A stretch of DNA of 6,832 bases from an uncultured bacterium (lineage in GTDB: Bacteria; Bacillota; Clostridia; Lachnospirales; Lachnospiraceae), in NCBI GenBank assembly GCA_946543095.1, contig CAMNLO010000088.1:1-6832 (forward strand). Direction: 5' to 3'. Position 1 is the first letter of the stretch. Each line of letters opens with the position of its first letter. This document shows, piece after piece, positions 1-4,769 of the stretch. The notes under the pieces were generated by a model. It was not told where the DNA came from, searched no databases, and saw nothing but the letters and a program-made list of their open reading frames with translations. Both the position numbers and the translations under genes were made by a program.

Positions 1-48
1 TGCATCATACCTTTTGACGCTTTAATCTTATTTTCCCCTGGATAAACC

Positions 49-148
49 GCGCAGCCGCTGCTTCGCAGCTTCCCTGCGCTACCTCCATTCGCATTCCCGC
101 GCCGTTTCACGTCGCTTCATGCTCATGGAGGACATTCGCCGGATGTCC
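49..148. repeat. Intergenic hairpin cluster downstream of the DUF6110 gene
   Basis: The stretch between the left edge and the DUF6110 stop codon holds no convincing gene. It contains a nested hairpin at 49-79, with outer arms GCGCAG/CTGCGC and inner arms GCTGC/GCAGC around a TTC loop. A second hairpin at 130-148 has arms GGACAT/ATGTCC and directly abuts the 149-177 hairpin listed separately. Adjacent palindromes of this kind are typical of dispersed extragenic repeats, but one copy cannot show that it is repeated in the genome. Confidence 0.45.
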
Positions 149-177
149 GAAAATGCCCATGCCAGCATGGCATTTTC
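149..177 (-). terminator. Possible weak bidirectional terminator of the DUF6110 transcript
   Basis: An almost perfect inverted repeat is seen, with arms GAAAATGCCCATGC and GCATGGCATTTTC, a CA loop and one bulged base. It begins 39 bases past the DUF6110 stop codon. The A-tract and T-tract flanking the GC-rich core would give a short U-run in either direction. The run is only four T, so termination may be inefficient. The hairpin could equally be half of an extragenic palindrome pair with 130-148. Confidence 0.35.
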
Positions 178-215
178 ATCCACCCGGCTCATTGTTTTTC
201 CATACTTTCTCCTTA

Positions 216-548
216 TTACTGCTCTTTTGCTTCCGCCGGCTCCTCTGCATCCGCTTCCGCCGCGTCTGCCTCGTCCTCGCAGCCTCTGTCATAGCACTTC
301 TCTTCGCTGAAGCTGCCGTTCTCCTCGTAATACTTTTCCACGTTCTCCTGGGCTTCCTCGAACACATCGGAGGCCACCGCCTGGGTCTTCTCCACGCATC
401 CCATGACATAATCCTTGGCCAGAAGCGCACCCGTGGCCGCGCTGACATAAAGCTTCCTGGCAGTCTTTCCGCCGAAGATGGGCTCCGCTGCCTTTCCTAA
501 AATGAATCCGCCGACTAAGGACACCGCTGCGATCGTTGCTTTGTTCAT
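216..548 (-). CDS. DUF6110-like small membrane-anchored protein
   Basis: This encodes a 110-residue protein of unknown molecular function. The start is the ATG at 548-546, because AGGAGG lies six bases upstream (560-555); a longer reading from 632 would start inside the operator/promoter region. Residues 5-19 are hydrophobic with a GGFILG stretch, giving one short membrane-embedded or signal-anchor segment. Next comes a GGKTARKLYV...GALLAKDYVM region, which I recognise as the core of DUF6110 proteins of Firmicutes. A predicted amphipathic helix (about 52-75) and a very acidic, Ala/Glu-rich tail (91-110) follow. C85 and C90 form a C-x4-C pair just before the acidic tail and could bind metal; this is inference. 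From memory, DUF6110 genes often sit beside heavy-metal P-type ATPases and HMA-like proteins. The operator upstream fits that association. Any downstream partner would lie beyond the left edge. The family call is from recall, not a search. Confidence 0.8.
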   Translation of the reverse strand: MNKATIAAVSLVGGFILGKAAEPIFGGKTARKLYVSAATGALLAKDYVMGCVEKTQAVASDVFEEAQENVEKYYEENGSFSEEKCYDRGCEDEADAAEADAEEPAEAKEQ

Positions 549-597
549 GATAAACCTCCTTGATCTTTTGAACAGGTCTTTGTTTTCTCTTCGTCTA

Positions 598-617
598 TAC
601 CCATAGGGGTATGGGTA
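598..617 (-). promoter_or_regulatory. CsoR-family operator
   Basis: TACCCATAGGGGTATGGGTA is a perfect inverted repeat with 8-bp arms (TACCCATA/TATGGGTA) around a GGGG centre. A TACCC half-site, a central G tract and a matching half-site are the hallmark of operators of the CsoR group of CsoR/RcnR/FrmR repressors, especially Cu(I)-sensing CsoR. It starts just downstream of the predicted -10 box and covers the expected transcription start near 612, the usual place for repression. Cu(I) is the most likely inducer, but persulfide (CstR) or another metal cannot be excluded. No CsoR-like repressor gene is in the window. Confidence 0.75.
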
Positions 618-618
618 C

Positions 619-646
619 ATATTAGCACACATGGATAAAATGTCAA
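619..646 (-). promoter_or_regulatory. Sigma-70/SigA-type promoter of the DUF6110 gene
   Basis: On the minus strand a perfect -35 box TTGACA (646-641) is followed after 16 bases by TAATAT (624-619) as -10. Transcription would start near 612, inside the CsoR-type operator. The untranslated leader would be about 64 bases. A near-consensus promoter blocked by an operator is the expected design for a gene that is off until its inducer appears. Confidence 0.7.
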
Positions 647-688
647 CAGAAAATCTGATTTTTTTGGAAAAACTGCAGCTGCCGTCTA

Positions 689-697
689 TGCTATAAT
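689..697 (+). promoter_or_regulatory. Extended -10 promoter of the aldo/keto reductase gene
   Basis: TGCTATAAT is a perfect TATAAT (692-697) with the upstream TG of an extended -10. No good -35 is seen 16-18 bases upstream, which is tolerable for extended -10 promoters. It diverges from the DUF6110 promoter, and their -35/-10 regions are about 45 bases apart. Transcription would start near 704 and give a leader of about 120 bases. Confidence 0.55.
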
Positions 698-703
698 GAA
701 TAA

Positions 704-826
704 GGATACACTCCGGTTTGCCCGCCGTCGGAGACGGCCTGGAATGGCAAATTCCTGTTATGATTCAGCGGACCGGCAGGCCGCTGGATTGTAACGATCC
801 CCGCCAAAAGAAAGGATGTGCTGCAT
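704..826 (+). promoter_or_regulatory. Structured 5' leader of the reductase gene
   Basis: Four hairpins follow one another: GCCGTC/GACGGC with a GGA loop (724-738), GGAAT/ATTCC with a 5-base loop (741-755), CAGCGG/CCGCTG with a 9-base loop (766-786), and GGATTG/CGATCC with a TAA loop and one G-U pair (786-800). The last two share base 786, so only one of them can use it. The ribosome site AAAGGA lies at 811-816. I do not recognise a known riboswitch class. This may be a regulatory RNA or a stabilising leader. No U-tract follows any hairpin, so classical attenuation is not supported. Confidence 0.4.
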
Positions 827-1825
827 ATGGATCATTACACCCCGTCCCCGGACCGCTATGACAAGATCCCCTATAACCGCTCCGGCAAAAGCGGCTTAAA
901 GCTCCCCGCCTTTTCCCTTGGCCTCTGGCACAATTTCGGCGAAGGAGACGACTATGACAATATGCGCGCCATGATCCGGTGCGCCTTTGACAACGGCATC
1001 ACCCTCTTCGACCTGGCCAATAACTACGGCCCTCCATACGGCTCCGCGGAGAAAAGCTTCGGAAAGCTCTTTGCCGAGGATCTGAAGCCCTACCGGGACG
1101 AGCTCCTGATCGCCACAAAGGCTGGCTACGACATGTGGCCCGGCCCCTACGGCAACTGGGGCAGCCGGAAGTACCTCTTCGCAAGCCTGGACCAGAGCCT
1201 TCTGCGCATGGGGCTTGACTACGTGGATATCTTCTACCACCACAGAATGGATCCGGATACGCCCTTAGAGGAGACCATGAACGCCCTGGCGGATCTTACG
1301 GTGCAGGGGAAAGCGCTCTATATCGGCATCTCCCGCTACTCCGTTCCCCGCCTGGAGGAGGCGCTGAAGATCCTCAGGGAGCGCCGCTGCCCCGTAGTCC
1401 TGTTCCAGGACCGCTATTCCCTTTTTGACCGTCACATTGAAACGGAAGGGATCAAGACCTGCTGCAAGGAGCAGGGCCTTGGCATCACCTCCTTCTCCCC
1501 TTTGGCCCAGGGACTTCTTTCCGATAAATACCTCAGGGGGATCCCGGAGGATTCCCGGATGAAGAAGGACGGAAGATATCTGCATGAATCCGACTTAACC
1601 CCGGCAAAGCTCCAGGCCATCCGTCAGTTAAACGAGCTGGCGAAGGAGCGGGGCCAGAGCCTTGCGGAAATGGCCCTTGCCTGGATCCTGAGGGACGGCG
1701 GGGTCGCCTCTGTCCTCATCGGTGCTTCTCGGCCCGCGCAGATCCTGGAAAACGTGAAAGCGGCAGACAACACAAGGTTCTCGAAGGAGGAGCTTCAGAA
1801 GATCGACAGCATCACGGACATCTGA
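827..1825 (+). CDS. L-glyceraldehyde-3-phosphate reductase-type aldo/keto reductase (YghZ/AKR14 family)
   Basis: This encodes a 332-residue cytosolic NADPH-dependent oxidoreductase. Strong family markers shared with E. coli YghZ are visible: SGLKLPAFSLGLWHNF, FDLANNYGPP, TKAGYDMWPGPYG, SRKYL and SPLAQGLL. The catalytic tetrad is intact: D62, Y67, K98 and H139 (second His of FYHHRMD). The C-terminal IGASR (298-302) with Q305 and E308-N309 is the cofactor-phosphate binding signature. YghZ relatives reduce L-glyceraldehyde 3-phosphate and methylglyoxal-type aldehydes, so a role in detoxifying reactive carbonyls is likely; the actual substrate here is inferred. An in-frame GTG at 818 extends the protein by three residues, but AAAGGA (811-816) lies only one base before it. 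The ATG at 827 has a 10-base spacing and is preferred. The length is normal for the family. The c-di-GMP gene follows 84 bases downstream with its own promoter, so shared function is not implied. Confidence 0.93.
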   Translation: MDHYTPSPDRYDKIPYNRSGKSGLKLPAFSLGLWHNFGEGDDYDNMRAMIRCAFDNGITLFDLANNYGPPYGSAEKSFGKLFAEDLKPYRDELLIATKAGYDMWPGPYGNWGSRKYLFASLDQSLLRMGLDYVDIFYHHRMDPDTPLEETMNALADLTVQGKALYIGISRYSVPRLEEALKILRERRCPVVLFQDRYSLFDRHIETEGIKTCCKEQGLGITSFSPLAQGLLSDKYLRGIPEDSRMKKDGRYLHESDLTPAKLQAIRQLNELAKERGQSLAEMALAWILRDGGVASVLIGASRPAQILENVKAADNTRFSKEELQKIDSITDI

Positions 1826-1835
1826 AACAGAATCG

Positions 1836-1866
1836 GAGACATTTCTCTCAGATTTTGTGCTATAAT
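1836..1866 (+). promoter_or_regulatory. Extended -10 promoter of the HD-GYP/GGDEF gene
   Basis: TGCTATAAT (1858-1866) is a perfect extended -10. The best -35 candidate, GAGACA at 1836-1841, matches four of six bases with a long 19-base spacer. The 12-mer TGCTATAATGAA is identical to the one at the reductase promoter (689-700). Transcription would start near 1873, downstream of the ATG at 1865, which removes that ATG as a start codon for this transcript. Confidence 0.55.
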
Positions 1867-1896
1867 GAAATTCCAAATGAAAAAAATCCGTCTGAC

Positions 1897-1912
1897 GGGG
1901 GGATCTCTATTG
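1897..1912 (+). promoter_or_regulatory. Ribosome binding site and TTG start that decide the HD-GYP/GGDEF gene start
   Basis: GGGGGGA (1897-1903) stands six bases before TTG (1910-1912). The competing in-frame ATG codons at 1865 and 1877 have no Shine-Dalgarno sequence. The first lies inside the -10 box and the second begins about four bases after the predicted transcript start. The G-rich site can pair with the anti-Shine-Dalgarno partly through G-U pairs. Confidence 0.55.
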
Positions 1913-4099
1913 GTTAATCATCAGGAACAGGCCATTAACAAACAGCTTTTAACGGGCTGGACCATTCTGGTCGCGGCTCTTTTGGCAACGCACCTCCTGA
2001 AGATCGTTCATTTTTCAGATACAGAAGCTCATTTTTACGGCTTTATCCCGATCCTGACCGTCCCCCTGCTGGCCGCTTTTATCACCTATCTGCGAGACAG
2101 CAATTCCACCGCGTTAAAATACATCATCTGCTTTGCCTATTTTTTGTTCTATTTCTATGAATTCCTGACCGGAGATACTTTTCTGGTCTTTGTCTACGCC
2201 TTCCCCATCGCTTCACTGCTCATCCTGTATCACCGGGAAAGGCTGGTCCTGTTCATCGGCCTCGTCTCCTTTGCCATGAATGCCGTTTACATTGCCATTC
2301 ATATGGCAAACCACGACCCTGTTTATGAACACAACAGCGTGGCCGAGATCCAGCTGGCCAGCATCTTTCTGGTGTTTCTCTTCAGCTATTTCGCGGCCAG
2401 GCTCTACGGCAGCATCCACGCGGAAAACACAGCCTATATGGTGGCCCTGAACGAGAAGAGCCGGGAACTGGAAGAAATGACCATGCAGACCGTTACGGCC
2501 ATCGCCGGGACCATCGACGCCAAGGACTCCTACACCGAGGGCCATTCCCTCCGGGTGGCGGAGTATTCCAGAGCCCTGGCAAAGAGTATGGGTAAGGACG
2601 TGGCGGAGTGCGACCGGATCTATCATATCGCCCTGCTCCATGATATCGGAAAGATCGGGATCCCCGATTCCGTGCTCCATAAGCCCGGGCGGCTGAATCC
2701 CGAAGAATATGAGATGATCAAGCAGCATCCCGAGATCGGTGCCAGGATCTTAAAGGATGTGAAGGCCTTCCCCGGTCTGGAGGTGGGCGCCCTGTACCAC
2801 CATGAGCGCTATGACGGCACCGGATATCCCTGCGGACTTGCCGGCGATCAGATCCCGGAGATCGCAAGGATCATCTGCGTGGCGGACACCTTTGATGCCA
2901 TGAACACCAACAGGGTCTACCGCAAGCGCTTCACCAAAGAGCATATCATTGAGGAATTAAAGCGCTGCAGCGGCACCCAGTTCGATCCCGCGGTGGCGGA
3001 GAAGATGATCTGGCTCATTGAAAACGGCCTGGTGGATGAGATCGAAAAGCGCACCTTTGTGCTGGACCGCCGGAGTGCGGCAGAGCCTTCCGACGGAAAT
3101 CCCAGCCTTACCGGGCTCTCCTCTGCCCTGACCGCAAGGCTTGCCGGGGAGCATTCGGAAAAATACCTGCTGGATTCCCTGGCAGCCAAGGAGACCTTTG
3201 ACATGGTGGAGGCGGATATCTCCGATGCCCTGGAGAAGCAGGACGGCTGTATGCTTTTAGTGGATGTGGATGATATGGGAAGCCTGAACCAGTCCCACGG
3301 GCTGTTGAAGGGAGACTTCATCCTGGCGGAGATCGCCCACTATCTTATCAATGACGATAACGGGATGCCTGTCTGCCGCCTGGAGGGAGATGAATTCCTC
3401 TGCTATATCAGTGAAGTGAGCTCTGTGGATAATGCGAGGGATAAGGTCAGCGCCCTGAAGGCCGGGCTTCAGAAGCATCTTGCCGAACTCTACGACTTTC
3501 CCGTGAATGTTTCCATCGGAGCCGCCTGTTCCCTTTCCACGGGACGCAAATTCGCCAGCCTCCTGTATGCCGCGGAGAAGGCGCTGTACACCGTAAAGCA
3601 GAACGGAAAGAACAGCTATATGCTCTATACCCCCGGCGCTCTGGAGCCCGGCGCCACAGACAAGACCGTTATGGAACGGGATCTGGACAATATCGCCGCG
3701 GTCATCGAGCACAAGGATTCCTATTCCGGCGCCATGAAGGTGGAATTCTCCGAATTCGGCCAGGTCTACGAGCTCTTAAGGAACATCGGCATACGGAACT
3801 CCCAGAAAATGCAGCTGGTGCTGTTTACCATCGAATTCGGCAACGATGCCGATATCCACATCTCCGAGCGCAGCCGGGTCATGTCCTATCTGGACCGGGC
3901 CATCGCCAATTCCGTCCGCAAGGTGGACGTGACCACACGCTACTCCAGCACTCAGCAGCTGGCCCTGTTCTCCAATCTTCCTTCCGAGAATATCCAGATC
4001 GTCACGGACCGCATCATCAAGGAATTTTACTGCATGGTGCCAGAGAGCAAATTCCAGGTGATCTACGCCTTCAGGACCATCGGGAACGACGCGGCGTAA
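1910..4099 (+). CDS. Membrane HD-GYP/GGDEF protein, predicted c-di-GMP phosphodiesterase with variant EGDEF domain
   Basis: This encodes 729 residues from the TTG start (744 if the ATG at 1865 were used). Six hydrophobic segments at about 16-33, 42-61, 68-86, 90-108, 111-131 and 148-166 form a membrane sensor of unrecognised type, followed by a short linker helix (167-195). Residues 194-385 are an HD-GYP domain with all signatures visible: HDIGKIGIPD (H244-D245), HHERYDGTGYP (297-307) and DAMNTNRVYR. It should hydrolyse c-di-GMP using a metal centre. Residues 430-575 are a GGDEF domain with metal-site VDVDD (D452, D454), N460 and H463, but the motif reads EGDEF (492-496) and no RxxD inhibitory site precedes it. 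It may be a weak cyclase, a GTP sensor or inactive. Residues 586-729 look like a second GGDEF fold in which the motif position reads RYSSTQQ (677-683). Net phosphodiesterase output is the safest inference. The gene abuts the HIT gene tail to tail. Confidence 0.9.
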   Translation: MVNHQEQAINKQLLTGWTILVAALLATHLLKIVHFSDTEAHFYGFIPILTVPLLAAFITYLRDSNSTALKYIICFAYFLFYFYEFLTGDTFLVFVYAFPIASLLILYHRERLVLFIGLVSFAMNAVYIAIHMANHDPVYEHNSVAEIQLASIFLVFLFSYFAARLYGSIHAENTAYMVALNEKSRELEEMTMQTVTAIAGTIDAKDSYTEGHSLRVAEYSRALAKSMGKDVAECDRIYHIALLHDIGKIGIPDSVLHKPGRLNPEEYEMIKQHPEIGARILKDVKAFPGLEVGALYHHERYDGTGYPCGLAGDQIPEIARIICVADTFDAMNTNRVYRKRFTKEHIIEELKRCSGTQFDPAVAEKMIWLIENGLVDEIEKRTFVLDRRSAAEPSDGNPSLTGLSSALTARLAGEHSEKYLLDSLAAKETFDMVEADISDALEKQDGCMLLVDVDDMGSLNQSHGLLKGDFILAEIAHYLINDDNGMPVCRLEGDEFLCYISEVSSVDNARDKVSALKAGLQKHLAELYDFPVNVSIGAACSLSTGRKFASLLYAAEKALYTVKQNGKNSYMLYTPGALEPGATDKTVMERDLDNIAAVIEHKDSYSGAMKVEFSEFGQVYELLRNIGIRNSQKMQLVLFTIEFGNDADIHISERSRVMSYLDRAIANSVRKVDVTTRYSSTQQLALFSNLPSENIQIVTDRIIKEFYCMVPESKFQVIYAFRTIGNDAA

Positions 4100-4501
4100 T
4101 CATTTCAGCTTCGCCAGCACCTCGTCCAGCTCTGCATCCGTGGGCTTTCCGGGCTTCCAGCCGATCTTCTGGCCGTCGTCTGTGTACCGGGGGATCAGGT
4201 GTACATGAAAATGGAACACGGTCTGTCCCGCCAGCTCCCCGTTATTCTGCACCACATTAAAGCCTTCCGCGGAAAGCTTCTCCTTTAACATGGCCGCCAC
4301 CTTCTTCGCCGTCCTTCCGGTCTTTTCCAGCAGCGCATCCGGCATTTCAAAAAGATTTGCGTAATGTGCCTTGGGGACTAACAGGGTGTGCCCCTTTGCC
4401 GCAGGGCCCATGTCCAGAAATGCCCTGAAATCCTCATCCTCGTACACTGTGCGGGAAGGGATCTCCCCATTGGCTATCTTGCAGAAAATGCAGTCGCTCA
4501 T
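4100..4501 (-). CDS. HIT family protein (histidine triad nucleotide hydrolase, HinT/Hit-like)
   Basis: This encodes a complete 133-residue cytosolic protein. The N-terminal C4-x2-C7 (CIFCKI), H46 and H97 match the zinc site seen in bacterial HIT proteins. The histidine triad HFHVHLIP places H97, H99 and H101, with H99 the expected nucleophile. N86 to Q93 (NNGELAGQ) is the usual phosphate-binding stretch before the triad. HIT proteins of this type hydrolyse purine nucleoside phosphoramidates, AMP-lysine adducts or dinucleoside polyphosphates; which applies here cannot be read from sequence. The start is the ATG at 4501-4499 with GGAGG (4513-4509) seven bases upstream. That ATG overlaps the stop of an upstream remnant reading frame as ATGA, suggesting past or present translational coupling. 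Its stop codon directly touches that of the convergent c-di-GMP gene. Confidence 0.93.
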   Translation of the reverse strand: MSDCIFCKIANGEIPSRTVYEDEDFRAFLDMGPAAKGHTLLVPKAHYANLFEMPDALLEKTGRTAKKVAAMLKEKLSAEGFNVVQNNGELAGQTVFHFHVHLIPRYTDDGQKIGWKPGKPTDAELDEVLAKLK

Positions 4502-4535
4502 AGTTTTTCCTCCAATAGTAATATGTAGTCGCCCT

Positions 4536-4594
4536 GGAATGTATCTCTCCCTTGCTGCGGCCCGGAATTTCCTCGCTGCGGGAGAGATACATCC
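4536..4594 (-). repeat. Long inverted repeat upstream of the HIT gene
   Basis: Arms GGAATGTATCTCTCCC (4536-4551) and GGGAGAGATACATCC (4580-4594) are complementary except for one bulged base, around a 28-base loop. In the minus-strand transcript this forms a strong stem about 20 bases before the HIT Shine-Dalgarno sequence. No T-run follows it in either direction, so it is not an ordinary terminator. The right arm lies within a unit of the 69-bp tandem repeat, so the stem may have arisen from repeat duplication and inversion. Confidence 0.6.
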
Positions 4595-4769
4595 CCGGGC
4601 TCGGCATCCTCTGTCGCATGGTCAGAATCACTTCCCTCAGCAATCTGCAGGCGCGGCGTCCTCCATCGCTTGATCGGGAGCATTTCCCTTAACAATCTGC
4701 GGGGGAGATGCATCCCCGGTCTCGGCGTCCCCGATCGCCTGATCGGGACCATTTCTCTTAACGGTCCGA
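4576..4769 (-). repeat. Degenerate 69-bp tandem repeat (23-codon period)
   Basis: Reading the minus strand, the unit head GCAGATTG followed by TTAAGGG (or variants) recurs. Successive units begin near 4769 (diverged head TCGGACCG then TTAAGAG), 4700 and 4648. A weaker GCAG-headed fourth begins at 4579. The spacings are 69, 52 and 69 bases. The second unit therefore lacks 17 bases, which is not a multiple of three. The shared body encodes peptides of the pattern GNAPDQAMEDAEPGDxSPPQ when the proper frame is chosen for each unit. The first unit starts inside the last codons of the flavodoxin-SCP2 gene. Confidence 0.65.

Noticed and set aside
79..192. A 37-codon minus-strand reading frame just after the DUF6110 stop, preceded by AAGGAG and a four-codon ATG...TGA frame.
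   Set aside because: It runs straight through the hairpins at 149-177 and 130-148 and ends at the edge of the nested hairpin at 49-79. The AAGGAG site serves the four-codon frame rather than the longer one. Its peptide resembles no protein I know.
153..500. A 115-codon plus-strand frame opposite the DUF6110 gene.
   Set aside because: It is antisense to a gene with a strong promoter, operator and ribosome site, and the hydrophobic run comes from complementing the Ala/Glu-rich tail.
697..792. A 32-codon frame starting at the ATG that overlaps the reductase -10 box.
   Set aside because: The ATG is inside the promoter, there is no ribosome site, the peptide is an arginine-rich run through hairpins, and transcription would start downstream of it.
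4498..4752. An 84-codon minus-strand frame between the flavodoxin-SCP2 and HIT genes as an intact gene.
   Set aside because: Its first half reads the repeat out of the frame that preserves the shared peptide, and no ribosome site precedes its ATG. Only its last part looks like former coding sequence.
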